64,000 nucleotides of DNA. Origin: Herbaspirillum sp. SJZ107 (GTDB lineage: Bacteria; Pseudomonadota; Gammaproteobacteria; Burkholderiales; Burkholderiaceae_D). This document shows positions 51,801 to 60,451 of this stretch, piece by piece. The notes beneath the pieces were generated by a model. It saw only the letters and a list, made by a program, of their open reading frames with translations, was not told the DNA's origin and made no database searches. Location of the stretch: assembly GCF_006715485.1 (NCBI RefSeq), contig NZ_VFNH01000003.1:930001-994000 (forward strand). The letters are read 5' to 3'. Within the stretch, counting starts at the first letter, position 1, and every line of letters starts with the position of its first letter. The position numbers were made by a program, and so were the translations under genes.

Positions 51801-53070
51801 GCAGCGCGATGGCGCGCTTTTCCACGCCGACCATGCCGAGCGCACCCAGCACCGAGCCGATCTGGGCCGCGATGAAGTCGAAGCCGGCTGCTTCCGCGAC
51901 CGTCATCTGCTGTTCGAGCAGCGCCGCCTTGTCGACCAGCTGCGGCATCGCGAGCCAGTGGTGCAGCAGGGCGCGGAACATCACCGGCTGCAGGGCGGTC
52001 TCCCAGTTGCGCGAGGGGAGCACTTCGGCATCGACGGTGCCGCCGCGGATCTGGCGCAGCATCGACAGCTGCTGGTAGACCGCGGTGTCGTGGCTCTGCA
52101 CGGCGCGGGTGGCGGCGTCGAGGTAGCCGTCGAGCGCCTTCTGGTGCTTCGGGTCGCTGCTGCGCAGCAGGGCGGTCACGTACAGGTGGCCGCCGATGCC
52201 CTCGAACACGGCTTTTCGCTTGCCGGTCTCGCGCCGCAGCAGTTTCAATGCCTTGTCGAAGCCGGCCAGGGCGTCGTCGACGTCGCCGCGCAGCAGTTGC
52301 AGCACGCTGACGTAATACAGGGCAGTGGAATCGTCGAGGTCGTGCAGCAGCGCGCGCGCGGCGTCCAGGCGGCCGCACAGGATCAGGTGTTCGGCCAGCG
52401 CGGTGCGCAGACCCATGGACGCGCCGCCCTGCGCCACCGTTTCTTCGGCGTAGTGGCGGATCGCCGGGGCGTTCGCCGGTTCGCGCTGGACCTGGTTGAC
52501 CAGCACCGCCAGCACGTCGTCGCGCACGGCGCCGTTGATGCGCTCCAGCAGTTCGGGTTCGAAGGGGCGCGCGCAGATGTCGACCAGCGGGTGCAGGTAG
52601 GCCGCCTCGTGGCAGCGCAGGCAGGCGGTGAGCAGCGTCGCCACCGTCTTCGGTCCTTCGCCGCCGATCAGTGCCATGCGCAGCAGCGCCACGCCCTGGC
52701 GGTAGCTGCGCAGCATGGGCGTGCCCTGCCAGTCGGTGCGCAGCGGCGTCACCGTCTGGTACACCTCGCGCAGCGCATTGAACTGGCGCGCCTGCAGCGA
52801 CCAGGCGATCGCCGGCCATGCCGCTTCCTGGGCGATCACGTAGCCGCGCGAGGGCAGTTCGCCGACCAGGCCGGCGGCGCGCAGGCGTTCCAGCGGCTCG
52901 GCCAGGTCGTCCTCAATCGCGCTTTCCTCGAGCGGCGACAGATGCTCGTGAATGCGGCGCCGGCCCATCGGCTCGCCGGCCAGCGCCAGCAGCGCCAGGA
53001 TCAGCTTGTCGCGCGAATCGCAGGCGTCGACACGCTCGCGCAATGCCTCTGCGGTCGTGCCTTCGCTCAT
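48889..53070 (-). CDS. Very large SNF2-family helicase, 1393 aa
   Basis: The second SNF2-type ATPase in the window. Residues 1-80 look like a winged helix (LRERVDACDSRDKLILALLA), and about 100-430 are alpha-helical and TPR-like. A long beta-rich region follows, and the SNF2 core occupies the last 470 residues: Walker A in LADDMGLGKT (about 940), motif II DEAQ (about 1040), ATGTPLENHLGELWNLFRF, then LISLKAGGVGINLTAADYV and DRAHRMGQQRPV. Its start overlaps the stop of the S9 peptidase gene, so the two are translated together. The partner complex is unknown. Confidence 0.9.
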   Translation of the reverse strand: MSEGTTAEALRERVDACDSRDKLILALLALAGEPMGRRRIHEHLSPLEESAIEDDLAEPLERLRAAGLVGELPSRGYVIAQEAAWPAIAWSLQARQFNALREVYQTVTPLRTDWQGTPMLRSYRQGVALLRMALIGGEGPKTVATLLTACLRCHEAAYLHPLVDICARPFEPELLERINGAVRDDVLAVLVNQVQREPANAPAIRHYAEETVAQGGASMGLRTALAEHLILCGRLDAARALLHDLDDSTALYYVSVLQLLRGDVDDALAGFDKALKLLRRETGKRKAVFEGIGGHLYVTALLRSSDPKHQKALDGYLDAATRAVQSHDTAVYQQLSMLRQIRGGTVDAEVLPSRNWETALQPVMFRALLHHWLAMPQLVDKAALLEQQMTVAEAAGFDFIAAQIGSVLGALGMVGVEKRAIALRQQHRFVDMALWFEREEPWERQLNALINLQPAVNVEVVKESRLAWMIAYDEHLGIRAIEPREQKRDAQGGWSRGRAIGLKRLAEEAAGLDFLTAQDIQVASAIGAHRYYSGTGTRYEFDLDRAVAALAGHPLLFWMDAGTRIELLPGEPQLMVRAGGGKVHITLQPKLAEQQGEVVVTRETPTRLRIVRIRDEHRRIGAIVGDGLVVPLEAERRVLQAISAISTVVTVQSDIGGSPGDLEQVAADPRLHLHLLPYQQGLRIRILVRPLPDAGPYLRPGDGAESVIADVNGIRMEARRDLNAEREAERQLIADCRALEAAEDEHGEWLLGSPIGCLELLAELQELQERDPGRVIVGWPEGESFRVTKKVSSKSVRIQIRRDKDWFAANGEVQVDENKVMDLRDLLSRLKEDRFIALGDNQFLALTHELHRRLMDLSAYSDADDEALRFHPLASFALEEMAQDAGEVDADAAWRKHIQHMQENAGYRPQLPSTLQAELRDYQLEGFEWLARLAHWGVGACLADDMGLGKTLQALALILSRAPGGPTLVVAPTSVATNWMAEAARFAPTLNIKLFGSGDRAAMLKEAGAYDVIVASYGLLQLEAERFAGTRWHTIVLDEAQAIKNAHTRRSQAVMALRGDFRMVATGTPLENHLGELWNLFRFINPGLLGSSDQFNLRFAGPIEKAQDKRAELAARTRLRRLTQPFILRRTKSQVLSELPPRTEIVLPVELSQEETALYESLRREALDRLATLEAPQSQKQIQILAEMMKLRRACCNPQLVAPDSGIRSSKLETFARLLDELLENRHKALVFSQFVDHLTLIRKHLDERGIRYQYLDGATPMQERKRRVDAFQAGDGDLFLISLKAGGVGINLTAADYVIHMDPWWNPAVEDQASDRAHRMGQQRPVTIYRLVARHTIEEGIVDLHRHKRDLADSLLEGSDLAARMSPADMLAMLQAGLSGSRPASIADWQSM

Positions 53071-55004
53071 TGCGCGAGATTCTCGATCTCGACCGCCGGC
53101 AAATCCTCAGGCACCGGGATGTTGAAGACGCGCAGATAGAAAACCAGCTCGGCCTGCAAGGTACGCACGATGCTGTCCGCCTTGCGGAAGCCGTGGCCTT
53201 CGCCTTCGAGCGTCAGGTAGGCCACCGGCACGCCGCGCGCGCGCAGGGCGTCGACCATCACCTCGGATTGCGGCGGCGGCACCACCTTGTCGTCCAGGCC
53301 CTGGAAGAAGATCATCGGGCGCGCCAGCTTGTCGCTGTGGTTGATCGGCGAGCGTTCGGCATACACGGCATCGGCCTGCGCCTTGGGGGCGATCAGGTAT
53401 TCGTTGTAGCGCGATTCGAACTTGTGCGAATCGGCGTCCAGCCCCTTCAGATCGGACACGCCGTAGTAGCTGGCGCCGGCCTTGAACACGTCGTGGAAGG
53501 CGAGGGCGCACAGCGTGGTGAGGCCGCCGGCGCTGCCGCCGCGGATCACCAGGCGCTCGCGGTCGACCAGGCCCTGGCCAGCTAAATACTGGGCACCGGC
53601 CACGCAATCCTCGACGTCGACCACGCCCCACCGGCCACGCAGCAGGTCGCGGTAGGCGCGGCCGAAGCCGGTGCTGCCGCCGTAGTTCACGTCGAGCACG
53701 GCGATGCCGCGGCTGGTCCAGAACTGGGTCGCCAGTTTCAGCGTGCTGGTGGCCATGCTGGTCGGGCCGCCGTGGCCGATCACCATCAGCGGCGGCAGCT
53801 CGCCCGGGAGCGGCTCGGCGTCCTGGTTCTGCGGCGGGTAATAAAAGGCGTAGGCCGTGCGGCCGTCGGCGCTGGGGTAGCGGATGCTGTGCGGGACCGA
53901 CAGGTAGCCGATGTCCGGCAACTGCTCGATCGAACGGGCCAGCACCTGGCGCTGGCCGCTGCGCGCATCGATTTGCGCGATTTCGGTGGCGATGGTCGGC
54001 GCTCCGCCCAGGAAGGCGAGGGCAGTGCCCTGCACGCGCAGTTCGCGGATCTCTTCGTAGGGATTGTCGACCGGGGTGAGTGCGCCGCTGCCGGTGTCCA
54101 GGCGCGCCAGGCGGCTCACGCCATCCTCGATATAGGTGCAGGCGATCTCGCTGTCGGACATGAAACCGTACATCGCATTGCCGAACACCCAGTGCGGGCC
54201 GCCGAATTCGGCGTCGCGCGGGCACAGAGGATGGACCACGCCATGGTCGAAGCGGTACAGGTTCCACCAGCCGCTGCGGTCGGACACGAAGTGCAGCAGG
54301 CCGCCCGGCGACCATTCCGGCTGGCCGACCGATTCGTTTTCTCCGCCGGCGATCAGGCGGCCATTCACCAGCGTGCCGTCGGCGGCGATATCGGCCAGCC
54401 ACAATTCGGTGCCCTGCCAGGGCATGCGCGGATGGTCCCAACTCAGCCAGGCCAGCTGGCTGCCGTCCGGCGACAGGCGCGGCGACGAATAAAAATCGTT
54501 GCCGTCGACCAGGACGGTCTCGCTGCCATCGAAGGACAATGCGCAGATCGTGTTGACCGGGTAGGTGGCGCCTTGCGAATGGTCTTCGCGTACCGACAGC
54601 AGGCGATGGCGTGCCGCGTCCAGCACAAAGTCCGCATGGCGCAGCGCGCCGCCGGCGCTGAGCGGCGCCGGCTCGCCGCCCTCGGGTCCGATGCGATAAA
54701 TACGGTTGTCGGCAAAATTCGAGAACCACACCACGCCATCGGCCGCCAGCAGCGCGCCGCCGCCGTACTCGTGCACGCGGGTGCGCACGTTGAACGGCGC
54801 CGGGGTCAGCTCGGTGACGCTGTTGCCGCGCTTGCGCAGCAGCGTGGTGCGGCCGCCTTCGCTGGCGCGGCCGGCCAGCCAGTAGACGTCGCCGCCATCG
54901 AGCGCAACCGAGGACAGGGGCGTGGCGCCGGCGGCAACCACGTCGGCGGTGATCGGGGAAGTCCAGGTGCCGCAGGGCGCCTGTTTGCGGGATGGGTCTG
55001 GCAT
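53067..55004 (-). CDS. S9 family prolyl oligopeptidase-like serine peptidase
   Basis: A 645-aa cytoplasmic peptidase of the acylaminoacyl/dipeptidyl peptidase type. The N-terminal 380 residues form beta-propeller blades (FYSSPRLSPDGSQLAWLSWD, VGQPEWSPGGLLHFVSDRSG). The alpha/beta-hydrolase domain has the nucleophile in RGGSAGG (about 488-494), the Asp in GLDDKVVPP and the His in GEGHGF. No signal peptide is visible. The stop overlaps the start of the giant SNF2 helicase gene, which is an unusual pairing. Confidence 0.92.
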   Translation of the reverse strand: MPDPSRKQAPCGTWTSPITADVVAAGATPLSSVALDGGDVYWLAGRASEGGRTTLLRKRGNSVTELTPAPFNVRTRVHEYGGGALLAADGVVWFSNFADNRIYRIGPEGGEPAPLSAGGALRHADFVLDAARHRLLSVREDHSQGATYPVNTICALSFDGSETVLVDGNDFYSSPRLSPDGSQLAWLSWDHPRMPWQGTELWLADIAADGTLVNGRLIAGGENESVGQPEWSPGGLLHFVSDRSGWWNLYRFDHGVVHPLCPRDAEFGGPHWVFGNAMYGFMSDSEIACTYIEDGVSRLARLDTGSGALTPVDNPYEEIRELRVQGTALAFLGGAPTIATEIAQIDARSGQRQVLARSIEQLPDIGYLSVPHSIRYPSADGRTAYAFYYPPQNQDAEPLPGELPPLMVIGHGGPTSMATSTLKLATQFWTSRGIAVLDVNYGGSTGFGRAYRDLLRGRWGVVDVEDCVAGAQYLAGQGLVDRERLVIRGGSAGGLTTLCALAFHDVFKAGASYYGVSDLKGLDADSHKFESRYNEYLIAPKAQADAVYAERSPINHSDKLARPMIFFQGLDDKVVPPPQSEVMVDALRARGVPVAYLTLEGEGHGFRKADSIVRTLQAELVFYLRVFNIPVPEDLPAVEIENLAQ

Positions 55005-55183
55005 GGGATGGGGTCCTGGCAGATGGGTAGGGACACATTATAAGTGTGCTCCCTCCGGCATGTCGGCCGGCAAACGATGCGGTGCGATTGCCCGAGGAAT
55101 GCGATAATAGATGTTTGCCCAGCGGTTTACCCAGCGATCTGCCCCCGCTTCCAGCGTCAGCTTTCCTTTTCAGGTTGTCATCC

Positions 55184-56266
55184 ATGCCACAATTCGCCCC
55201 GCTCCAGAACGACACTTTCCTGCGTGCGCTGCTGCGCCAGCCGACCGACTACACGCCGGTGTGGCTGATGCGCCAGGCGGGGCGCTACCTGCCGGAATAC
55301 CGCGCCAGCCGGGCGCGTGCCGGCTCCTTCCTGGGCCTGGCCAAGAGTCCGGATTTCGCCACCGAGGTGACGCTGCAGCCGATCGACCGCTACCCGCTGG
55401 ACGCCTCGATCCTGTTCTCGGACATCCTGACGGTGCCCGACGCGATGGGCCTGGGCCTGTATTTCGAAGAGGGCGAAGGCCCGAAGTTCGAGCGCACCGT
55501 GCGCACCGAGGAAGACGTCGCGGCCTTGCGCGTGCCGGACATGGCATCGCTCGACTACGTCTTCAAGGCCGTGACCCAGATCCGCACCGCGCTGAACGGC
55601 CGCGTGCCGCTGATCGGCTTTTCGGGCAGCCCCTGGACCCTGGCCTGCTACATGGTCGAAGGCCAGGGCTCGCGCGAATTCCACACGGTCAAGAAGATGC
55701 TGTACTCGCGTCCCGACCTGATGCACCGCGTCCTGCAAACGAATGCCGACGCGGTGGCGCAATACCTGAACGCCCAGATCGACGCCGGCGCCCAGGCCGT
55801 CATGATCTTCGACTCCTGGGGCGGCGCGCTGGCCGACGGCGCCTACCAGGCCTTCTCGCTGCAGTACATGCAGAAGGTGGTGGCCCAGCTGCAGCGCGAG
55901 AAGGACGGCGTGCGCATCCCGGCGATCGTGTTCACCAAGGGCGGCGGCCTGTGGCTGGACGAGATGGCCGATATCGGCGCCGATGCACTCGGCCTGGACT
56001 GGACCGTGAACCTGGGCCGCGCGCGCGCCCTGGTTGGCGACCGCGTGGCCCTGCAGGGCAACCTCGACCCGGCGATCCTGTTCGCGGCGCCGGACCAGGT
56101 ACGTACCGAAGTGGAAAAAGCGCTGGCCAGCTACGGCACCCCGAGCGCCGGCCACGGCCATGTGTTCAACCTGGGCCACGGCATCTCGCAGTTCACGCCA
56201 CCGGAATCGGTGACGGCCATGGTCGAGGCGGTACACGACTTCAGCCGCCGTCAACGTGCTGCCTAA
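55184..56266 (+). CDS. hemE: Uroporphyrinogen decarboxylase
   Basis: HemE decarboxylates uroporphyrinogen III to coproporphyrinogen III in heme synthesis. The 360-aa protein has WLMRQAGRYLPEYR, the substrate-binding DILTVPDAMGLGL and GFSGSPWTLACYMVEG. ATG 55184 gives the family N-terminus (MPQFAPLQNDTFLRALLRQ); the longer frame from 55046 is not family sequence. A 526-bp non-coding region separates it from priA. Confidence 0.97.
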   Translation: MPQFAPLQNDTFLRALLRQPTDYTPVWLMRQAGRYLPEYRASRARAGSFLGLAKSPDFATEVTLQPIDRYPLDASILFSDILTVPDAMGLGLYFEEGEGPKFERTVRTEEDVAALRVPDMASLDYVFKAVTQIRTALNGRVPLIGFSGSPWTLACYMVEGQGSREFHTVKKMLYSRPDLMHRVLQTNADAVAQYLNAQIDAGAQAVMIFDSWGGALADGAYQAFSLQYMQKVVAQLQREKDGVRIPAIVFTKGGGLWLDEMADIGADALGLDWTVNLGRARALVGDRVALQGNLDPAILFAAPDQVRTEVEKALASYGTPSAGHGHVFNLGHGISQFTPPESVTAMVEAVHDFSRRQRAA

Positions 56267-56792
56267 ATCCTGCAAAATCACACTTATTCACAAAAACGCC
56301 GGCTCGCACAGGGCTGGCTGGGAAAATGTACAGTGCTTGCGCTCTCAACGTAAGTAATTGATTTTTATAGTGTTTAGCTCGTGCTGTGAACACGGTGCCA
56401 GGGCGCTTTGGAGGCCTGCAGCGCGTCCCAGGCAAACTGTTCAGTGCCTTGTTCACAAAGTTATACACAGCTTCTGTGCATAATCCCAAAAAGTGCTTCG
56501 TTTACCGGGGTTTACGGGATTTCTTCAAGTATTCCATCAAGATTTTGCTGCACTGCGCTTGAGTTCTTCACTGGAAATGCCCAGTTATGCACAGAAGCTG
56601 GCGAGCGATAAAGAATTTCACGAGCTCCGGTACTATTTTTCTAAGTCATTGAATTGAAAGAGGAAAATGTTTTGTGGACTTAGAGAATTGCCAAGTGCCT
56701 TGAGCTAACGTAAACCTTTGTCCCGGTCAAGTTTTCCATTTTCCACAAAGTTTTCCACAGTTCTCCACAGCTCGCCAGAAGGTTTTCAACAC
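56267..56792. other. DnaA-box-rich non-coding region between hemE and priA
   Basis: No gene is evident in these 526 bases, which are visibly more AT-rich than the surroundings. Exact matches to TTWTNCACA: TTATTCACA (56284), TTATACACA (56461), TTATGCACA on the minus strand (56475-56483), TTATGCACA (56585), and TTTTCCACA (56739 and 56751). One-mismatch boxes: TTGTTCACA (56449) and TTCTCCACA (56761). Boxes at 56449/56461 and 56739/56751/56761 are tandem with 12-, 12- and 10-base steps. A 16-bp inverted repeat, CAGCTTCTGTGCATAA (56468-56483) and TTATGCACAGAAGCTG (56585-56600), contains two boxes. This looks like a replication-origin-type or DnaA-controlled region. Confidence 0.7.
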
Positions 56793-58799
56793 GTGCCGTA
56801 CTGCATCCTGCAAATCGCCCTCGATACGCCGCTCGACAGCGTGTTCGACTACCGCTGGCCCTGCGCGCCCGGGGAAGAACCGCAAGTCGGCCAGCTGGCG
56901 CTGGTCAACTTCGGCCGGCGCGAGGCGGTGGGTGTGATCGTCGCCATCAAGCAGGACAGCGACGTCCCGGCGGACAAACTGAAGGACGCACTGGCGGTGC
57001 GCGGCCAACTGGCGCCGCTGTCCGGCAAATGGCTGGCGCTGGCACGTTTCGCCGCCGGTTATTACCACCGTCCGCTGGGCGAAGTGGCGATGCCCGGCCT
57101 GCCCAAGAACCTGCGCCTGTCGACCACGGTGGCGCTGGACCGCGCGCTGAAAAAACTGGCCAAGCTGCCGGATGCGCACGATGCCACCCCGGCCGACATG
57201 CCGGTCCTGAACCCGGAGCAGCAGCAAGCTGCCGACGCCATCGGCGGCGCCGCAGGTTTCAGCCCGCTGCTGCTGTACGGCGTCACCGGCAGCGGCAAGA
57301 CCGAGGTGTACCTGCAAGCCTGCGCCCAGGTGCTGGCGCGGGACGAACACGCGCAGATCCTGGTGCTCGTCCCCGAGATCAACCTGACGCCGCAGCTCGA
57401 AGCCAATATCCGCGCGCGCTTCCCCGGCGTGATGCTGGCCACCCTGCACAGCAGCCTGTCGGAAGGCGAGCGCATGCTGCACTGGCTGGCCGCGCACCAG
57501 GGCCGCGCACGCATCGTGCTCGGCACCCGGCTGGCGATCCTGGCCTCGCTGCCGCATCTGCAGCTGATCGTCATCGACGAAGAGCATGACCCCTCGTATA
57601 AACAGCAGGAAGGCCTGCGCTATTCGGCGCGCGACCTGGCCGTGTGGCGCGCGCACCAGCTCGGGATCCCGATCGTGCTGGGGTCCGCCACGCCGTCGCT
57701 GGAGAGCTGGCACCACGCCCAGACCGGGCGTTACCGCAAGCTGGAGTTGCGCGAGCGCGCCGTGCGCGACGCCGTGCTGCCGCGCGTGTACCTGATCGAC
57801 ATGGAGCGCGACCGGCCGAAGGAGGGCCTGACCCCGACCCTGGTACGGGCGCTGCGCCAGCGCCTGGAACGCGGCGAACAGTCGCTGCTGTTCCTGAACC
57901 GGCGCGGCTATGCGCCGGTGCTGTGCTGCGAGTCCTGCGGCTGGATCAGCAACTGCACCCGCTGCACCGCCAACATGGTGCTGCACCGCCCCGAGCGCCG
58001 CCTGCGCTGCCACCACTGCAGCCTGGAGCTGCGCATCCCGCACGCCTGCCCGACCTGCGGCAACATCGACCTGCAGCCGCTGGGACGCGGCACCCAGCGC
58101 ATCGAGGAAGGGCTGCAGGCACTGTTCCCGGAAGCGCGCATCCTGCGCATCGACGCCGATTCGACGCGCCACAAGGGCAGCGCCCAGGCCGCGTTCGACA
58201 CCGTGCACCGCGGCGAGGTCGATATCCTGATCGGCACCCAGATGGTGGCCAAGGGCCACGACTTCAAAAAGCTGACGCTGGTCGGCGTGCTGAACCCGGA
58301 CACCGCCCTGTTCTCGCAGGACTACCGGGCCAGCGAGCGCCTGTTCGCCCAGTTGATGCAGGTGGCGGGGCGGGCCGGGCGCGCCGGGCTGGAATCGGAA
58401 GTGCTGATCCAGTCGCGCTATTGCACCCACCCGCTGTACGGGGCGGTGATGCGCCACGACTACGACCGCTTTGCCGGCGACCTGCTGGCAGAACGCCACC
58501 AGGCTGCGCTGCCGCCCTATATGTACCAGGCGCTGCTGCGCGCCGAGGCACCCGAGCTGGCGACCGCCATCGAATTCCTGGAGGGCGCGCGCGACGCCGT
58601 GGCGTCCGATGCGGTGACCGTCAACGATCCCATCCCGATGACCATGACCCGCGTGCACAACGTCGAGCGCGCCCAGCTGCTGGTCGAGTCGAATTCGCGC
58701 CCGGCGCTGCAAGCCTTCCTGACCGCCTGGGTCGATGCCCTGCGCGCGATGAAGAGCCGGGTGCGCTGGTCGCTGGAAGTCGATCCGCTCGATATTTGA
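56793..58799 (+). CDS. priA: Primosomal replication helicase PriA
   Basis: PriA restarts stalled replication forks. From GTG 56793 (PYCILQIALDTPLDSVFDYRW, with AGAAGG upstream) it has 668 aa. The N-terminal DNA-binding domain is followed by Walker A GVTGSGKTE, motif II VIDEEHDPSYKQ, and the zinc-binding cysteines in CCESCGWISNCTRC and RCHHC, CPTC. The helicase C-terminal domain ends with QVAGRAGRAG. Tandem DnaA boxes end only 24 bases before the start. A frame from 56718 would run through those boxes and is rejected. Confidence 0.95.
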   Translation: MPYCILQIALDTPLDSVFDYRWPCAPGEEPQVGQLALVNFGRREAVGVIVAIKQDSDVPADKLKDALAVRGQLAPLSGKWLALARFAAGYYHRPLGEVAMPGLPKNLRLSTTVALDRALKKLAKLPDAHDATPADMPVLNPEQQQAADAIGGAAGFSPLLLYGVTGSGKTEVYLQACAQVLARDEHAQILVLVPEINLTPQLEANIRARFPGVMLATLHSSLSEGERMLHWLAAHQGRARIVLGTRLAILASLPHLQLIVIDEEHDPSYKQQEGLRYSARDLAVWRAHQLGIPIVLGSATPSLESWHHAQTGRYRKLELRERAVRDAVLPRVYLIDMERDRPKEGLTPTLVRALRQRLERGEQSLLFLNRRGYAPVLCCESCGWISNCTRCTANMVLHRPERRLRCHHCSLELRIPHACPTCGNIDLQPLGRGTQRIEEGLQALFPEARILRIDADSTRHKGSAQAAFDTVHRGEVDILIGTQMVAKGHDFKKLTLVGVLNPDTALFSQDYRASERLFAQLMQVAGRAGRAGLESEVLIQSRYCTHPLYGAVMRHDYDRFAGDLLAERHQAALPPYMYQALLRAEAPELATAIEFLEGARDAVASDAVTVNDPIPMTMTRVHNVERAQLLVESNSRPALQAFLTAWVDALRAMKSRVRWSLEVDPLDI

Positions 58800-58909
58800 A
58801 GAGATATAGCTTTTCTTTATTGCTGAGATCAGAAACGATCATTGGACATATATTTTGCGCTGCGTCATGATTGCACCTGTCTCCTCTATTCTCCACAAGG
58901 AATAGATTC

Positions 58910-58937
58910 AAGCCCGCTCTCGAGCGGGCTTTTTTTT
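58910..58937 (+). terminator. Rho-independent terminator after priA
   Basis: AAGCCCGCT (58910-58918) pairs with AGCGGGCTT (58923-58931), followed by a run of T. Confidence 0.92.
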
Positions 58938-59002
58938 ATCCTGCGTGGCTCAGCGCTTGAAAATGGCGTATCGTCATGGCGCGAAAACCAGCGGAGAAAC
59001 AC

Positions 59003-60451
59003 ATGCAGATACTGAAGGTCGACGTCGCCGTGATCGGCGCCGGCACGGCGGGACTGGTGGCCTACCGCGCCGCCAGGGCACAGGGCGCGCGCACCGTGAT
59101 GATCGAAGGCGGCCATTACGGCACCACCTGCGCCAGGGTCGGCTGCATGCCGAGCAAGCTCCTGATCGCGGCGGCCGAGGCGGCGCACATGCTCGATGCG
59201 GCGGCGGGGTTCGGCGTGCACGCAGGGGAAAAGCGCATCGATGGGGTGGCCGTGATGGACCGCGTGCGGCGCGAGCGCGACCGCTTCGTCGGTTTCGTGC
59301 TGGATGGCGTCGACAGCATCCCGGACGCCGACAAGCTGCGTGGCCATGCGCGTTTCACGGGACCGCACACGCTGGTGGTTGACGACGGCGCCGGCAGGGT
59401 CAGCGAAGTGGAAGCGGCGCGCGTGGTGATCGCCAGCGGCTCCACGCCGACCCGCCTGCCGAAGCTGGAGAACGTCGGCCCCGGCGTGATCACCAGCGAC
59501 GAGGTGTTCGACTGGCACGATCTGCCGCGCTCGGTCGCCGTGATCGGCACCGGCGTGATCGGCCTGGAACTGGGCCAGGCGCTGGCGCGCCTGGGCGTGC
59601 GCGTGAGCCTGTACGCGCGCGGCGGCAGCGTCGCCCAACTGACCGACCCGGTGGTGCTGCGCAAGGCCGGCCAAGTGCTGCGCGAAGAGATCGACCTGCA
59701 TTTCCAGACCGAGATCGTGAAGGCGGAACAGGATGGCGACGAGGTGGTGCTGTGCATGCGCGAGGGCGGCGAAGAGCGCTGCGCGCGCTTCCAGTACGTG
59801 CTGATGGCCGCCGGGCGCACGCCCAACGTGGCCGATATCGGCATCGAGCACGCCGGACTGGCGCTGGGGACCAACGGCGTGCCGCTGTTCGACAGCCGCA
59901 CCATGCAGTGCGGGACCAGCCACATCTTCATCGCCGGCGACGCCAACAACGAGCGCCCGGTGCTGCCGGAAGCGGCCGACCACGGCAAGATCGCCGGCGA
60001 CAATGCCGGCCGCTACCCGGACATCCGCCCCGGCCTGCGCCGCGCGCCGCTGACCGCCGCGTTCACCGAACCGAACATCGTCACGCTGGGGGCCAGCTAC
60101 AAAAGCCTGTGCGAGCCGGGCAAGCCGAAATTCGCGATCGGCCAGGTGTCGTTCGAGAACCAGGGCCGCAGCCGCGTCATGTTGCAGAACAAGGGCATGC
60201 TGCGCGTGTATGGGGAATATGGCAGCGGGCGCTTTCTGGGCGCCGAGATGATCGCGCCGCGCGGCGAGCATCTCGGGCATTTGCTGGCCTGGGCGGTGCA
60301 GGCGCGGATGACGGTGGACCAGATGCTGGAGATGCCGTTCTACCATCCGGTGATCGAGGAGGGCGTGCGCACGGCCCTGCGCGATCTGGCGACCGAACTG
60401 GCGAAGGATGCCAGCAGCACCGATCCGGCCGAGATGGAGCCGGGGACTTAA
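59003..60451 (+). CDS. Dihydrolipoyl dehydrogenase-like flavoprotein
   Basis: A 482-aa class I pyridine nucleotide-disulfide oxidoreductase. It has FAD-binding VIGAGTAGLVAYRAA, the redox-active pair C43-C48 in GTTCARVGCMPSK, the NAD-binding GTGVIGLELGQAL, the second FAD motif FIAGDAN and the C-terminal FYHPVIEEG, which is the His-Glu active base. No lipoamide-dependent complex genes are adjacent, so it may be a general or alternative lipoamide dehydrogenase. ATG 59003 has GGAG upstream, and the nine extra residues from 58976 are rejected. Its end overlaps the convergent SRPBCC gene by 4 bases. Confidence 0.9.
   Translation: MQILKVDVAVIGAGTAGLVAYRAARAQGARTVMIEGGHYGTTCARVGCMPSKLLIAAAEAAHMLDAAAGFGVHAGEKRIDGVAVMDRVRRERDRFVGFVLDGVDSIPDADKLRGHARFTGPHTLVVDDGAGRVSEVEAARVVIASGSTPTRLPKLENVGPGVITSDEVFDWHDLPRSVAVIGTGVIGLELGQALARLGVRVSLYARGGSVAQLTDPVVLRKAGQVLREEIDLHFQTEIVKAEQDGDEVVLCMREGGEERCARFQYVLMAAGRTPNVADIGIEHAGLALGTNGVPLFDSRTMQCGTSHIFIAGDANNERPVLPEAADHGKIAGDNAGRYPDIRPGLRRAPLTAAFTEPNIVTLGASYKSLCEPGKPKFAIGQVSFENQGRSRVMLQNKGMLRVYGEYGSGRFLGAEMIAPRGEHLGHLLAWAVQARMTVDQMLEMPFYHPVIEEGVRTALRDLATELAKDASSTDPAEMEPGT

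Noticed and set aside
49750..53139. An 1129-codon open frame opposite the large SNF2 helicase
   Set aside because: Shadow of the minus-strand helicase gene; Gln/His/Arg-rich with no recognisable features.
56727..58712. Long open frame antisense to priA
   Set aside because: Shadow of priA; its reading would also cross the DnaA-box region without any start signal.
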